The notes below the pieces were generated by a model that worked only from the letters and a program-made list of their open reading frames with translations, was not told where the DNA came from and did no database searches. From Dactylosporangium vinaceum (GTDB lineage: Bacteria; Actinomycetota; Actinomycetes; Mycobacteriales; Micromonosporaceae): a stretch of 64,000 nucleotides of DNA. The stretch spans positions 4,960,001 through 5,024,000 of the forward strand of contig NZ_CP061913.1 of NCBI RefSeq assembly GCF_019904175.1, given 5' to 3'. Within the stretch, counting starts at the first letter, position 1. Each line of letters starts with the position of its first letter. This document shows, in pieces, positions 17,009 to 27,272 of the stretch. The position numbers were made by a program, and so were the translations under genes.

Positions 17009-18886
17009 TCAGACGGGCAGTGCGGCGGCGCGGGGGGCCTGGTCGACGAACGCGCGGTGCCAGAGCTCGAGCTGCATCAGTGCCCAGATACGGGGGGCCT
17101 CGTCGTGGCCGGCGGCGTGGCGCTCGAGCAGGCCCCGCACGGCGGCGGGGTCGAAGAGCCCGCGGCCGCCGGCGGTCGGGCCGGTGAGCAGGTCGTGGGC
17201 CGGGTCGCGCAGCGGACCGCGCAGCCACGCGGCGACCGGGATGGCGAAGCCGCGCTTCGGGCGGGCGAGGACCGGTGCGGGCAGCCAGCCGGCGAGGGCG
17301 CGGCGCAGCAGGACCTTCGTGCCGCGCCCGGACGCCTTGAGGTGCTGCGGCAGCGCGCCCGCGAACGCCATCAGGTGCTGGTCCAGCAGCGGCGAGCGGG
17401 CCTCGATGGAGTGGGCCATCGTCGTCACGTCGACCTTGGCCAGCAGGTCGCCCGGCAGGTACGTGTACAGGTCCACATCCATCGCCCGCCCCGCGCCCGC
17501 GGCGGCCCGTGAGCGCTCCCACTCGTCCCGGGCGATCGCGAGGCTGTCCACGCCGGCCGGCCCGGGCGGCCGGTCCGGGTGGTACAGCCGCGCCTTCTGC
17601 GCCGGCGTGAACAGCGACATCACCGTCGTGTAGCGGTCGGCCGGGGCCAGGCCCAGGGTGCGCACGGCGCGGCCCAGCCGGGGGTGCACGCCGGTGAGCC
17701 GCGACCCGAGCCGGTCGAAGGCGGCCGGGAAGCCGAGCGCCGGGACGTGGCGGAGGGCCTGGGCCAGGGTGTACCGCGAGTATCCGCCGAACACCTCGTC
17801 GCCGCCGTCACCGTTGAGGACCACCGTCGCCCGCCCGGCCGCGAGCGCGGCGACCTGGAAGCTCGGCACCGCCGAGGAGTCGGCGAACGGCTCGTCGAAG
17901 TGCCAGGCGATGCGGGCCAGCAGGTCGGCCGAGGGCGCCTCGAGGACGAGCTCGTGGTGCTCGGTGCCGTAGCGCTCGGCGACCAGGCGCGCGTACGGCC
18001 GCTCGTCGAACGCCGCGTCCGCGAAGCCGATCGAGAACGTGCGCACCGGCTCCGGGCTCAGCCGGGCCATCGCGGCCACCACCGCCGAGGAGTCCACGCC
18101 GCCGGAGAGGAACGCGCCGACCGGGCGCTCGCCGGCCAGCCGGACCCGCACGGCGTCCAGGAGCAGCTCGCGCAGGCGGGCCTCCGGCTCGTCGGGCACC
18201 TCCCGCGGCTCGCTGCCGAGCCGCCAGTACCGTCCGATGCGGACCTTCCCGGCCTGCCACGTCAGCACGTGGCCGGGCGGCAGTTTGGCGACGCCGGCGA
18301 AGATGCTCCCGGGCGCCGGCACGTACCCGTACGTCAGGTAGTGGTGCAGCGCCACCGGGTCGAGGCGCCTGTCCAGGGCCGGGTCCGCGAGCAGCGCCTT
18401 GGCCTCCGACGCGAACGCCAGCCCGGCCCCGTCGGCCCGCCAGTAGAGCGGCTTCTTGCCGACCCGGTCGCGGGCCAGCAGCAGCCGGCCCCGGCGGGCG
18501 TCCCAGAGCGCGAACGCGAACATGCCCCGCAGGTGCCGCACGAGGTCGTCGCCGTGCTCCTCGTACAGGTGGACCAGGCACTCGGCGTCGCCGTCGGAGG
18601 TGAGGCGGTGGCCGCGGGCCCGCAGCCCGTCGCGCAGCTCGCGGTAGTTGTACAGCTCACCGTTGCAGACCGCGACGACGGTGCCGTCCTCGCTGCGCAC
18701 CGGCTGCCGGCCGCCGGCGACGTCGACGATCGCCAGGCGGCGCATGCCGAGCGCGGCCCGGTCGTCGGCGTAGAGGCCGTGCCCGTCCGGGCCGCGGTGC
18801 ACGAGCGTGGCGCACATCCGCTCGGTCAGGGCCCGGTCCGGCGGTCCGGCCCCGGGAGCGCTCACGACGCCCGCGATACCGCACAT
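17009..18886 (-). CDS. asnB: Glutamine-hydrolysing asparagine synthetase-like amidotransferase
   Basis: 625 residues, full length. MCGIAGVV gives the Cys2 nucleophile of the class II glutaminase; HRGPDG and [11 protein letters not shown] complete that site. The C-terminal synthetase has the PP-loop [10 protein letters not shown] and [11 protein letters not shown]. It amidates Asp or another acid using Gln and ATP. In polysaccharide clusters such enzymes often amidate uronic-acid or amino-sugar carboxyls, and the location here favours that reading. The ATG overlaps the upstream WecA-like gene by 25 bp. True asparagine synthesis cannot be excluded. Confidence 0.88.
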   Translation of the reverse strand: MCGIAGVVSAPGAGPPDRALTERMCATLVHRGPDGHGLYADDRAALGMRRLAIVDVAGGRQPVRSEDGTVVAVCNGELYNYRELRDGLRARGHRLTSDGDAECLVHLYEEHGDDLVRHLRGMFAFALWDARRGRLLLARDRVGKKPLYWRADGAGLAFASEAKALLADPALDRRLDPVALHHYLTYGYVPAPGSIFAGVAKLPPGHVLTWQAGKVRIGRYWRLGSEPREVPDEPEARLRELLLDAVRVRLAGERPVGAFLSGGVDSSAVVAAMARLSPEPVRTFSIGFADAAFDERPYARLVAERYGTEHHELVLEAPSADLLARIAWHFDEPFADSSAVPSFQVAALAAGRATVVLNGDGGDEVFGGYSRYTLAQALRHVPALGFPAAFDRLGSRLTGVHPRLGRAVRTLGLAPADRYTTVMSLFTPAQKARLYHPDRPPGPAGVDSLAIARDEWERSRAAAGAGRAMDVDLYTYLPGDLLAKVDVTTMAHSIEARSPLLDQHLMAFAGALPQHLKASGRGTKVLLRRALAGWLPAPVLARPKRGFAIPVAAWLRGPLRDPAHDLLTGPTAGGRGLFDPAAVRGLLERHAAGHDEAPRIWALMQLELWHRAFVDQAPRAAALPV

Positions 18887-19860
18887 ACCGGCACCCGCAG
18901 CAGTGCTGTCACGGCGGCCGTGGTCGCGCACAGCCACACGACGAGGCCGGCCACCGCGGTCACCGTGCCCGCGCCGACCAGGACGGCCAGGGTCGCGGCC
19001 GCACCCGCACCGCTCGCGAGGACGCCGGCGACCTGGCCCGCGGACAGCCCGACGGTGCGCAGGCGGTGGGCGGTGTGGTCGCGGCCGCCGAGGTACCACT
19101 TGCGCCCGGCCCGCCGCCGCGAGATCACCACGAGCGCGGTGTCCAGCAGCGGCAGCAGGCCGACCAGCAGGACAGTCGCGGCCGCGGGCAGCGGGGCGGG
19201 CGGCGCGACCAGGACGGCGCCGGTGGCGAGGGAGAAGCCCAGGAACAGCGAGCCCGCGTCGCCCATGAAGATCCGGGCGGGCGGCCGGTTGTGCCACAGG
19301 AACCCGGCGCAGGCACCGGCGAGGCACAGCAGCGGCACCGTCAGGGTCGCGGTGCCGAGGCCCAGGACGAGCGCGACGACGCCGACCGCCGCGGCCGCCG
19401 CCCCGTCCATGTTGTCCAGCAGGTTCACGGCGTTCGTGAGCAGCACGATCCAGGCGACGGTCGCGGCCGCGTCGAGCCACCAGACGCCGCTGAGCGCGAG
19501 CCGCACCCCGGCGAGCACGACGAGCAGCGCCGCCCCGGTCTCGACGACCAGCCGCAGCACCGGCCCGAGCGGCTCGACGTCGTCGGCCAGCCCGGTCGCG
19601 GCGACGACGAGCGCGGCGACGGCCACGACCGTCAGCTTCGGCGGCGCCCCGAAGAGGACGGCCGCGCCCGCGGCCGGGCCGAGCGTGCCGGCGACGATGG
19701 CCAGCCCGCCGAGGTACGGGATCGGCTCGCGGTGCTGCTTGTAGCCGCCGGGGCGGTCGGTGACGCCGAGGCGCAGGGCCAGCCGCCGGCAGCCCTCGGT
19801 CGCCGCGGCCGAGAGCAGCACCGCGATGACGAACACCGCCGCGATGACGGGTGCAGTCAC
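18862..19860 (-). CDS. WecA/MraY-like undecaprenyl-phosphate sugar-1-phosphate transferase
   Basis: 332 residues, about ten membrane segments. Signature loops are present: [18 protein letters not shown], the catalytic-type DD in [32 protein letters not shown] and the basic RDHTAHRL. It transfers a sugar-1-phosphate from UDP-sugar to undecaprenyl phosphate and starts lipid-linked assembly. The GTG start overlaps the epimerase stop as GTGA, and the gene overlaps asnB by 25 bp, so the three are tightly coupled. UDP-GlcNAc is the commonest donor in the family, but this is not provable here. Confidence 0.88.
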   Translation of the reverse strand: MTAPVIAAVFVIAVLLSAAATEGCRRLALRLGVTDRPGGYKQHREPIPYLGGLAIVAGTLGPAAGAAVLFGAPPKLTVVAVAALVVAATGLADDVEPLGPVLRLVVETGAALLVVLAGVRLALSGVWWLDAAATVAWIVLLTNAVNLLDNMDGAAAAAVGVVALVLGLGTATLTVPLLCLAGACAGFLWHNRPPARIFMGDAGSLFLGFSLATGAVLVAPPAPLPAAATVLLVGLLPLLDTALVVISRRRAGRKWYLGGRDHTAHRLRTVGLSAGQVAGVLASGAGAAATLAVLVGAGTVTAVAGLVVWLCATTAAVTALLRVPVCAVSRAS

Positions 19861-20864
19861 GAAAGCACCAGCTGCGCCGCCGCGTCGTGCTCGTGCCGGG
19901 CCTCGGCGATCATCTCGCCGAGGACGTCGAGCAGGCCGTAGCGCGGCGCCCAGCCGGTCAGCGCGCGCAGCCGGCCGGTGTCCGGGACGCGGCGGTGCAT
20001 GTCCTCGAAGCCCGAGCCGTAGGCCTGGTCGTAGGGGATGAGCTCGATGGGCGACGAACTGCCGGCCAGCTCGATGACCAGCTCGGCGACGCGCAGGATC
20101 GACGTTTCCTCGTCCGCGCCGACGTTGAACGTGCCGCCGGTCGCCGCCGGGTCGCCCAGCAGCGCGAGCATCGCCCGCACCGCGTCGGAGACGTGCGCGA
20201 AGCAGCGGGTCTGCCGGCCGGTGCCGAAGACGGTGAGCGGCTCGCCGGCGACGGCCTGGCGGACCAGGCGCGGGATCACCATGCCGTAGGACGGGCTCTG
20301 CCGCGGGCCCACGGTGTTGAACAGCCGCACGACGATCGTCGGCAGGCCGCGCTCGTGGTGGTAGGCGTTGGCGAGGATCTCCTCGACCGCCTTCGCCGTG
20401 CTGTACGACCAGCGGGTCACGGCGGGGCTGCCGAGGACCCGGTCGGCCTGCTCGTCGAGGGGGCCGCTGGAGTTCTTGCCGTAGATCTCCGAGGTGCTGG
20501 CGACCATGACGGTGCGCCGGTACCGGTACGCGGCCGCGATCACGATCTCGGAGCCGCGGATGTTCGTGGTGAGCGACTTCAGCGGCTGCTCGACGATGAG
20601 CTTGACGCCGACCGCCGCGGCCAGGTGCACGACGATGTCCGCCTGGTGCACGAGCTCGTCGACGACGACCTCGTCGAGGACGGAGCCCTGCACGAACCGG
20701 AAGTGCGGGTGGCCGCTGGCCGCGTCGAGGTTGGCCAGGCGGCCGGTGGAGAGGTTGTCGAGCACGACGACCCGGTCCCCGCGGGCGAGCAGGGCATCGG
20801 CGAGGTGCGAGCCGATGAACCCGGCCCCGCCGGTGATGAGGTAGGTCTGGGCACGGCTCGACAT
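19857..20864 (-). CDS. NAD-dependent nucleotide-sugar epimerase/decarboxylase
   Basis: 335 residues, extended SDR. N-terminal [10 protein letters not shown], catalytic YSTAK, and [20 protein letters not shown] followed by [12 protein letters not shown], the pattern of UDP-glucuronate decarboxylases and dTDP-glucose dehydratase relatives. It likely prepares a donor sugar for the WecA-like gene that follows with GTGA overlap. The start is ATG with GGAGGA upstream; a stable hairpin (20876-20902) reaches into that ribosome site. Exact reaction uncertain. Confidence 0.85.
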   Translation of the reverse strand: MSSRAQTYLITGGAGFIGSHLADALLARGDRVVVLDNLSTGRLANLDAASGHPHFRFVQGSVLDEVVVDELVHQADIVVHLAAAVGVKLIVEQPLKSLTTNIRGSEIVIAAAYRYRRTVMVASTSEIYGKNSSGPLDEQADRVLGSPAVTRWSYSTAKAVEEILANAYHHERGLPTIVVRLFNTVGPRQSPSYGMVIPRLVRQAVAGEPLTVFGTGRQTRCFAHVSDAVRAMLALLGDPAATGGTFNVGADEETSILRVAELVIELAGSSSPIELIPYDQAYGSGFEDMHRRVPDTGRLRALTGWAPRYGLLDVLGEMIAEARHEHDAAAQLVLS

Positions 20865-20875
20865 GGGGTGGTCCT

Positions 20876-20902
20876 CCGAGAGGTGAGAATCGCTCCTCTC
20901 GG
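20876..20902 (-). promoter_or_regulatory. Hairpin in the leader of the epimerase gene
   Basis: Perfect 8-bp stem CCGAGAGG / CCTCTCGG with an 11-nt loop. On the coding strand it ends at the first G of the GGAGGA ribosome site. It may terminate transcripts from otsA, which ends 33 bp upstream, or hide the ribosome site. Confidence 0.5.
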
Positions 20903-20935
20903 TTCTACTGGATGAAGCCGCTTGAAACGGACGAA

Positions 20936-22276
20936 TCAGGTAAGTGCGTCGAGGAACTCCCGGGCCCAGCGGGCGACGTCGTGCTCCAGGACCCGCTCGC
21001 GCATCCGGCGCATCCGGGCCGTGAGATCGTCCGGCGCGGCGGCGATCGCCGCTGTGATGCCGCGCTTGACGTCGTCGACGTCGTAGGGGTTGACCAGGAA
21101 CGCGTCGGTCAGCTCGGCGGCGGCCCCGGTGAACTCCGAGAGCACCAGCGCGCCGCCGTGGTCGCGGCGGGCGGCCACGTACTCCTTCGCGACCAGGTTC
21201 ATCCCGTCGCGCAGCGGGGTGACGAGCATGATGTCGGCCGCCAGGTACAGCGCGACGAGCTCGGCCCGGGTCCGCGACTGGAACAGGTAGTGCAGCGGCA
21301 CCCGCCCGACGTCGCCGTACTCGCCGTTGATCCGCCCGACCTCGCGCTCGACCCGCTCGCGCAGCTGCTGGTACTGCGCCACGCGCATCCGGCTCGGCGT
21401 GGCCACCTGGACCAGCACGGCCTCGTCGTTGCTGATCGTGCCGTCGGCGAGCAGCTCGCCGTAGGCCTCGATGCGCTGGTCGATGCCCTTGGTGTAGTCG
21501 AGCCGGTCGACGCCGAGCAGCAGCAGCCGGCGGTCGCCGCCGAGGTCCTTGCGCAGGCGCTCGGCCTCGGCGAGTACCTCCGGGTCCGCGGCCAGCGCGT
21601 CGATCTCGGCGGCGTCGATCGAGATCGGGAAGGCCCGGGCGGTGACCGTGCGCCCCTCGTACTCCACGTGCTCGCCATCGGGGTGCAGGCCGAGCAGCTG
21701 CGCGGTCAGGCGCAGGAAGTTCTGCGCGGCCAGGGGCTGCTGGAAGCCCACCAGGTCGGCGCCGAGCAGCCCGCGCACGAACTCCGTGCGCCGGGGCAGC
21801 TGCATGAACAGCTCGACCGGCGGGAACGGGATGTGCAGGAAGAACCCGATCCGCAGGTCCGGGCGGGCCGCCCGCAGCAGCCCGGGCACGAGCAGCAGCT
21901 GGTAGTCGTGGACCCACACGGTGGCGCCCTCGGCGGCGACGTCCGCGGCCGCCTCGGCGAAGCGCCGGTTGACCGCCTCGTAGGCGACCCGCCACTCGCG
22001 ATGGTGCACGGCCGGCTCGACGCCGTCGTGGAAGAGCGGCCAGATCGTCGAGTTCGACTGGCCCTCGTAGTAGCGGTCGACGTCCTGCGCCGAGAGCTCG
22101 ACGGGGCGGATGTGCACGCCGTCGTGGTCGAAGGGCTCAGCCGCCTCGTCGGGGGTACCGCCCCAGCCCACCCACGCTCCACCGGCATTGCGGGCGACGG
22201 GCTCCAGTGCGGTCACGAGGCCGCCCGGGCTCGCGTCCACGGGCAGGCGATTGGCCACGACCACGAAGGATTTCAC
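20936..22276 (-). CDS. otsA: Trehalose-6-phosphate synthase
   Basis: 446 residues, family GT20. [16 protein letters not shown] (UDP-glucose loop), [12 protein letters not shown] and [10 protein letters not shown] (glucose-6-phosphate and catalytic site), and [16 protein letters not shown] are all intact. It makes trehalose-6-phosphate from UDP-glucose and glucose-6-phosphate in the cytoplasm, for osmoprotection and spore reserves. GTG start. No otsB phosphatase is in the window. The strong hairpin at 22316-22346 isolates it from the upstream cellulase, so it should have its own promoter in the short gap. Confidence 0.93.
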   Translation of the reverse strand: MKSFVVVANRLPVDASPGGLVTALEPVARNAGGAWVGWGGTPDEAAEPFDHDGVHIRPVELSAQDVDRYYEGQSNSTIWPLFHDGVEPAVHHREWRVAYEAVNRRFAEAAADVAAEGATVWVHDYQLLLVPGLLRAARPDLRIGFFLHIPFPPVELFMQLPRRTEFVRGLLGADLVGFQQPLAAQNFLRLTAQLLGLHPDGEHVEYEGRTVTARAFPISIDAAEIDALAADPEVLAEAERLRKDLGGDRRLLLLGVDRLDYTKGIDQRIEAYGELLADGTISNDEAVLVQVATPSRMRVAQYQQLRERVEREVGRINGEYGDVGRVPLHYLFQSRTRAELVALYLAADIMLVTPLRDGMNLVAKEYVAARRDHGGALVLSEFTGAAAELTDAFLVNPYDVDDVKRGITAAIAAAPDDLTARMRRMRERVLEHDVARWAREFLDALT

Positions 22277-22315
22277 GGCTCTAGCTGTACCTCAGCCGCC
22301 GGAAACCAAACGCGA

Positions 22316-22346
22316 AAGGGGCCCCCGGGTGAACCGGGGGCCCCTT
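22316..22346 (-). terminator. Strong terminator of the GH6 cellulase gene
   Basis: Perfect 13-bp stem AAGGGGCCCCCGG / CCGGGGGCCCCTT with a GTGAA loop, 30 bp after the cellulase stop and upstream of otsA. It is nearly symmetric, so it could act on both strands. Confidence 0.85.
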
Positions 22347-22375
22347 CGTGGAGCGGTTTCACACCAGCGAGCTGG

Positions 22376-24403
22376 TTACAGCGCGGGGTACGCGTTCTGC
22401 ATGAGCTGCTGGAACTGCGCCGAGAACCACGCACCGGAGACCGGGGCGTTGGGCAGGGCACCGCTCAGGCTGTTGCCGTTGCGGCCGTTACCCGTGTAGG
22501 TCGGGTCACACATGCGGTCGAAGCCCTTGCCGCCGGGGTTGTTCGGGCCGGTCGGGACCAGCGAGCTGGAGCCGTCCGACTCGCCCGGGGGCTTGATCCA
22601 CACGTAGGCGTCGATACCGGTGGCCGGGGTCGCGCGGGGGCGCTCGCCAAGGCCGGCACCGCTCTGGTTGCACCAGTTGCCGGCGTGGATGCGCCGGTCG
22701 ATGCGGGAGGCGTCGACGTAGGTGTTGATGTCGGTCGACGTGCTCGCCGCGGTCGGCCGGGCCGTGCCGCCCCAGCCGTTGCGGCTGGTGTCGATGAGCA
22801 TGCCGATGTTGGAGTTGAAGCCCTGGCCGACAAGCGCGGTGCGGAAGGCCTGAGCGAAGGTCAGCTCGTCGGTGTACTGGTTCCAGTCCACCCACTTCGA
22901 CTGCCGGATGTTCTGACCGCCGACGGTGGTCGTGGGCTGCACCCACGGCTCGGACAGGGCCGAGTAGTTGGCGGTGTTGGTGATGAAGCCGTCAACCGTG
23001 TTGACGCCGCCGACGGCGCCCTTCGCGGTGCTGGCGAACAGCTGCGCCGACGGGGTGAAGTTGCTGTCCCAGCCGATCCAGCCGTGGTGGGCGGCGTCGA
23101 TGTAGTTGTAGGTGTTGGTGCCGACCGCGTGCAGCTTGCTCAGGGCGTACTGGATGCCCGTCACGTAGTTGCCGTTGGCCTTCATCGTCGCGCAGGCCGC
23201 CGTGGCGCCCGCCTCGCTGCCCGCGTTGGTCACCAGGTTCGGCAGCGAGTCGATCTCGATGATGTTGACGATGCGGATGCCCGCGTACTTCGAGTTCGCC
23301 TCGATCGCGGCGATCTGGTCGATGTACTCGGTCTTGTAGCGGTCGATCTCTGTCGGGCCGAGCTCACCGTTGGAGGCCAGCGCCGCGCAGTCCCGGCCGG
23401 GCAGGTCGTAGATCACGAACTGCGCCAGCGTCGCGCCCTGGGCCAGGGCGTTGTCGAGGTGCTTGGACAGGCTGGTGGTGTAGCCCGAGCCGGCCGGGGC
23501 GGTGATGGCGGCGATCGAGTCGAGCCAGACACCGGTCGGCTGGTTGGAGATCCGGCTGCCGCCGGTCTCCGCGGCGGCCTTGGCCGACCAGTCGGGGTTC
23601 ACGTACCACTTGGCGCCCACGAAGGGGTTGTCGACGTGGGTGCCGTTGTTGCCGCCGCCGGTGGTGACGGAGACCGCCACGGCGGTGGTGGTGGCCGTGT
23701 TGCCGTTGGCCGCGGTGGCCTTGGCGGTCACCGAGTAGTTGCCGGCCGCGACGTTGGTCCAGCTGTAGGTGTACGGCGAGCTGGTGTCGGTGCCGAGCAG
23801 TGTCGAGCCGTTGTAGAAGTCGACCTTGCTGATGGTGCTGCCGGCGACGCTGGCGGTGGCGGCCAGGCCGATCGTCGCCGGGGCGGTGAAGGTCGAGCCC
23901 TGGGTCGGGCTGGTCAGCGCCACGACGGGGGTGCCGTTGCCCGGGTTCGACGGCGAGGTCCCCGGCGAGGGGGAGTTCGACGTCGGGGTGGTGGTGGTGC
24001 CGCCCGTGCAGGCGGTGCCGTTGAGCGTGAAGTTGGTGCCCGCCGGGTTGCTGCCGCTCCACGCGCCGGTGAAGCCGAACGACGCCACGCCGTTGCTGGC
24101 GAGGTTGCCGTTGTAGCTCAGGTTCGTGGCGTTGACGTGCACGCCGGACTGGGTCTTGTTCGCGTTCCAGATCTGGCTGATGGTCTGCGAGCTGTTGCCG
24201 AAGTCCCAGCCGACGTTCCAGCTGGTGGTCGCGTCACCGAGGTTGGTGACGTCGACCTGGGCCTGGAACCCGCCCGGCCATGAGCTCACGATCGTGTACT
24301 TGGCCGAACACCCGGCCGCCGCGGACGCCGCGTTGGCGACCACGACGGCACCGGCGGTCGCCGCGAGTGCGGCCGCCGATATGAGGGCAATCTTGCGCCT
24401 CAT
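22376..24403 (-). CDS. Secreted GH6 cellulase with CBM2 and Ig-like domain
   Basis: 675 residues. Sec signal 1-30; CBM2 about 31-132 (CSAKYTIVSSWPGGFQ to GTAC); Thr/Ser/Pro linker; Ig-like domain about 160-250; GH6 catalytic domain about 262-675. GH6 landmarks are intact: YDLPGRDCAALASNGE, the acid region EIDSLPNLVTN, LIDTSRNGWGG and KPPGESDG. Domain length fits an endo- or exo-acting beta-1,4-glucanase that binds crystalline cellulose and inverts the anomeric centre. Secreted, single gene with its own terminator. No CebR-type site (TGGGAGCGCTCCCA) is seen in front. Confidence 0.92.
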   Translation of the reverse strand: MRRKIALISAAALAATAGAVVVANAASAAAGCSAKYTIVSSWPGGFQAQVDVTNLGDATTSWNVGWDFGNSSQTISQIWNANKTQSGVHVNATNLSYNGNLASNGVASFGFTGAWSGSNPAGTNFTLNGTACTGGTTTTPTSNSPSPGTSPSNPGNGTPVVALTSPTQGSTFTAPATIGLAATASVAGSTISKVDFYNGSTLLGTDTSSPYTYSWTNVAAGNYSVTAKATAANGNTATTTAVAVSVTTGGGNNGTHVDNPFVGAKWYVNPDWSAKAAAETGGSRISNQPTGVWLDSIAAITAPAGSGYTTSLSKHLDNALAQGATLAQFVIYDLPGRDCAALASNGELGPTEIDRYKTEYIDQIAAIEANSKYAGIRIVNIIEIDSLPNLVTNAGSEAGATAACATMKANGNYVTGIQYALSKLHAVGTNTYNYIDAAHHGWIGWDSNFTPSAQLFASTAKGAVGGVNTVDGFITNTANYSALSEPWVQPTTTVGGQNIRQSKWVDWNQYTDELTFAQAFRTALVGQGFNSNIGMLIDTSRNGWGGTARPTAASTSTDINTYVDASRIDRRIHAGNWCNQSGAGLGERPRATPATGIDAYVWIKPPGESDGSSSLVPTGPNNPGGKGFDRMCDPTYTGNGRNGNSLSGALPNAPVSGAWFSAQFQQLMQNAYPAL

Positions 24404-24662
24404 CGACTCTCCTTACATTGACGGGCTCGAAATCGAGGTGCAGTTACCGTCCGTACTGCCCCTGCACCTCGTCAAGGCGATCGTCGGCCGCGTGCCCGTT
24501 TACCTCGTAAGTGGCTGGTCACCGCCCTGAAACTTACGGTGATAACCCGAGCGGAGACGGGGCGAGGCGGGGCCGGGGCACCCCGTGAACCCCGAGCGTC
24601 CCACGAACCGTTCGGTCCCGAAATGTCGATCACGGCCGATGTTCGGGGCAGCGCTCAGGGCT

Positions 24663-24678
24663 TTCGAAACGCTTCGAA
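24663..24678. promoter_or_regulatory. TTCGAA-ACGC-TTCGAA palindrome
   Basis: Two TTCGAA half-sites with a 4-bp centre, followed by a near-miss TTCTTGAA. It resembles the LacI-type sites in the arabinoside locus (CGAAAA...TTTTCG). A candidate operator for the cellulase or levanase gene. Confidence 0.5.
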
Positions 24679-24757
24679 CATTCTTGAAAGTTACACACCG
24701 TGGTTTTTTGCCGGTCCGGCCCGCACATATTGACCGGCGTCGTCACGTGGCGAAGAC

Positions 24758-24771
24758 TGACAACGTTGACG
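24758..24771. promoter_or_regulatory. LacI-type operator 1 of the GH32 gene
   Basis: TGACAACGTTGACG: matches the perfect palindrome at 24815-24828 except at two 3' positions. Lies 57 bp upstream of it, centre to centre. Confidence 0.65.
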
Positions 24772-24814
24772 CCCCCGGCCACAGCATGTGGAAACGGCTG
24801 CGGTCGGACGTCTT

Positions 24815-24828
24815 TGACAACGTTGTCA
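24815..24828. promoter_or_regulatory. LacI-type operator 2 of the GH32 gene
   Basis: Perfect 14-bp palindrome TGACAACGTTGTCA with the central CG typical of LacI-family sites, 32 bp before the GH32 ATG. Probably induced by fructan products; the cognate regulator is not next to it. Confidence 0.75.
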
Positions 24829-24860
24829 GCAGTTCCCCGACCGCCACCGGGAGGACGAAG

Positions 24861-27272
24861 ATGAGACGCCTGCTGATCTGCGCCGCGGCCGTGCTGCTCG
24901 CCGTGGCTACCCTGGCCGCCCTGCCGCCGGCGCCGGCCGCCGCGGGCACCGCCGCCGACTATCCCGAGTACCCCTACCCGGCCACCCCGGCCGGCACCGC
25001 CGCCTACGACGAGCCGTTGCGCGGCCAGTTCCACTTCAGCCCGCTGTCGGGCTGGATGAACGACCCGAACGGCATGGTCTACTACCGCGGCACCTACCAC
25101 CTGTTCTTCCAGCACAACCCGCACGGCCTGGCCTGGGACACCATGCACTGGGGCCACGCCACGAGCCCCGACATGGTCCACTGGACGCAGCGCCCGATCG
25201 CCCTCGAGCCGGGCGTCCACGCGGGCGACCTGTGGTCCGGCAACGCCGTCGTGGACACCGCGAACGTCACAGGCCTCAAGCGCGGCGACGACGACCCGAT
25301 CGTGATGTTCTCCGGCACGAACGGCGTCACCGTGCACTACAGCACCGACGGGGCGCGCACGTTCCAGACCTTCGACCACGGCCGCAAGGTCGCCGTGCCC
25401 GGCGGCATCAGCCGGGACCCGCACGTGTTCTGGCACGCCGCCTCCGGCCGCTTCGTCATGGTCGTCTGGAACGATGCCGGCAGCGACGGCGGCGGGAACG
25501 GCGCCTCCTTCTACACGTCCACGAACCTGCTCGACTGGACGTACCGCAGCCGCTTCGCCGCCGGCTGGTTCTTCGAGTGCCCCGACATGTTCCCGCTCGC
25601 CGTGGACGGTGGCGCGACGAAGTGGGTGCTCACCGACGCCTCGGGGGAGTACACCATCGGCAGCTTCGACGGCACCGCGTTCCACTCCGACTGGGCGTCG
25701 CCGCAGCGGATGGACCTGGGCGCCAACGACCCCGGCGGCACGTTCTACGCCGGCCAGACCTTCACCGGGGTCCCGGACGGGCGGCGCATCCAGATGAGCT
25801 GGCAGCCCGGCAATCACGGCAGCACGTGGACGGGCGACCAGACGTTCCCCGCGGAGCTGGCGCTGCGGACCTTTCCCGAGGGTGTACGCCTCACCCGCAC
25901 GCCGATCCGCGAGCTCTCCTCGCTGCGATCGGGCGGGGTGACGTACACCAACCGGGCAGTCGATGCGAACAGCCCGCTCGGTGTCGCGTCCGCCGACACC
26001 TATGAGGTGAGCGCGGAGTTCGACGTCGCGGGCGCCACGGCGAGCACGTTCGGCCTGAAGCTGCACACCCGTGCGGACGGCACCTACGATCGCGCGGTCA
26101 CCTACGACCGGGCCGCCGCCACGCTCTACGGACGGCCGCTGAGCGCCGTGAACGGCCGCGTGCGGATGCGCGTGCTTGTCGACCGCGGCCAGCTCGAGGT
26201 GTTCGGCAACGACGGCCGGCTGTCCGTGAGCGACAACGTGAACTTCGACTCCGCCGCGACGAGCCAGGGCCTGCAGGTGTACTCGACCGGCGGATCGGTC
26301 ACGCTCGTGTCCCTGCAGTTCTACCGCCTGGGCCGGTCCTGGGGCACCGGCGAGGCGACCCTCGAGGGCAACCTGGCCGGCCCGTGGACCGCGACCGGCG
26401 GCGCGTGGACGGACGTGGCCGGCGGCAAGCGGGGCACCGCCACCGGCGACGCGTTCTACCTGAGCGCCACCACGTTCACCGACGGCACCTACGAGGGCGA
26501 CGTGCAGGTCGTCAGCGGTACTGCCGCGGCCCTGACGTTCCGCGACGGCTACTCGGCGAACGTGGACACGTCAGGCGTGGTGAAGCTGTGGCGGCCGGGC
26601 CGCGAGATCGCCACGTACGCCACGCCCATCGCCACCGGCCGCTTCTACCACCTGAAGGTCGTGGCCGCGGGCCCGAGGATCCAGGTGTACCTCGACCACC
26701 GCACCACCCCGGTCATCGACGCCACCGACACCGCCTACACCGCGGGCCGCCTGGGCCTGAACGTCTTCCACGGCACCGGGGTCGTGGCCAACCCGACGGT
26801 GAACGGCCCCGGCCTGCGCACCAACCTGGCCGGCCCGTGGCACCCGGTGGGCGGCGGCTGGACGGTCCCGGGCGCCGGGCTGCACGCGAGCGCCCCGGGC
26901 GACGCCTTCTACCTGAGCGGCTCGACGTTCACGAACGGCACCTACGAGGCCGACGTGCGGGTCGTCAACGGCGTCGCCGCCGCCCTCACGTTGCGCTCCA
27001 GCGCGGACGCCACCCAGCACTACACGGCCAATGTGGACACGAGCGGCGTCGTGAAGCTCTGGCGCCCGGGCCGCGACATCGCGACCTACCCGACGGCCGT
27101 CCAGGAGGGCCGCACCTACCACCTGAAGGTCGTCGCGCAGGGGTCCGCCTTCACCGTGTACCTCGACGGCGCCAGGGTCATCGACGCCACCGACACCGCG
27201 TACACCGGCGGCTACCTGGGCGTCAACGCCTACGCGGGCACCGCGGCCTTCCAGAACATCACCGTCTCCTAA
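24861..27272 (+). CDS. Secreted GH32 levanase/exo-inulinase with duplicated C-terminal module
   Basis: 803 residues from ATG with GGGAGG upstream. Signal peptide 1-29. The GH32 propeller has the nucleophile motif WMNDPNG (Asp68), transition-state RDP (Asp186) and acid/base EC (Glu239). The GH32 beta-sandwich runs to about 495. Two tandem copies of a roughly 150-residue module follow (about 500-650 and 651-803), each starting NLAGPW and containing VDTSGVVKLWRPGR, similar to CBM66/LamG-like fructan-binding modules. It releases fructose from levan or inulin outside the cell. Two LacI-type sites lie in the promoter. Its TAA overlaps the convergent dehydrogenase stop. Confidence 0.92.
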   Translation: MRRLLICAAAVLLAVATLAALPPAPAAAGTAADYPEYPYPATPAGTAAYDEPLRGQFHFSPLSGWMNDPNGMVYYRGTYHLFFQHNPHGLAWDTMHWGHATSPDMVHWTQRPIALEPGVHAGDLWSGNAVVDTANVTGLKRGDDDPIVMFSGTNGVTVHYSTDGARTFQTFDHGRKVAVPGGISRDPHVFWHAASGRFVMVVWNDAGSDGGGNGASFYTSTNLLDWTYRSRFAAGWFFECPDMFPLAVDGGATKWVLTDASGEYTIGSFDGTAFHSDWASPQRMDLGANDPGGTFYAGQTFTGVPDGRRIQMSWQPGNHGSTWTGDQTFPAELALRTFPEGVRLTRTPIRELSSLRSGGVTYTNRAVDANSPLGVASADTYEVSAEFDVAGATASTFGLKLHTRADGTYDRAVTYDRAAATLYGRPLSAVNGRVRMRVLVDRGQLEVFGNDGRLSVSDNVNFDSAATSQGLQVYSTGGSVTLVSLQFYRLGRSWGTGEATLEGNLAGPWTATGGAWTDVAGGKRGTATGDAFYLSATTFTDGTYEGDVQVVSGTAAALTFRDGYSANVDTSGVVKLWRPGREIATYATPIATGRFYHLKVVAAGPRIQVYLDHRTTPVIDATDTAYTAGRLGLNVFHGTGVVANPTVNGPGLRTNLAGPWHPVGGGWTVPGAGLHASAPGDAFYLSGSTFTNGTYEADVRVVNGVAAALTLRSSADATQHYTANVDTSGVVKLWRPGRDIATYPTAVQEGRTYHLKVVAQGSAFTVYLDGARVIDATDTAYTGGYLGVNAYAGTAAFQNITVS
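26370..27272 (+). repeat. Intragenic duplication: two C-terminal modules of the GH32 enzyme
   Basis: Module 1 starts near 26370 and module 2 near 26823, about 453 bp (151 codons) apart. The copies share NLAGPW, GDAFYLS, FT-GTYE-DV, VDTSGVVKLWRPGR and IDATDTAYT at both DNA and protein level. Confidence 0.85.

Larger units (their letters stand above)
24404..24860. promoter_or_regulatory. Divergent control region of cellulase and levanase (457 bp, no gene)
   Basis: Non-coding and visibly AT-richer than the flanks. It holds the promoters of the GH6 gene (leftward) and GH32 gene (rightward), a TTCGAA-ACGC-TTCGAA palindrome at 24663-24678 and two LacI-type sites at 24758-24771 and 24815-24828. Both genes probably start transcription here. 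Confidence 0.7.

Noticed and set aside
20912-24283. 1123-codon open frame on the + strand across otsA and the cellulase
   Set aside because: Antisense shadow of two well-supported genes; composition lacks any domain and it results from GC-rich codon use.
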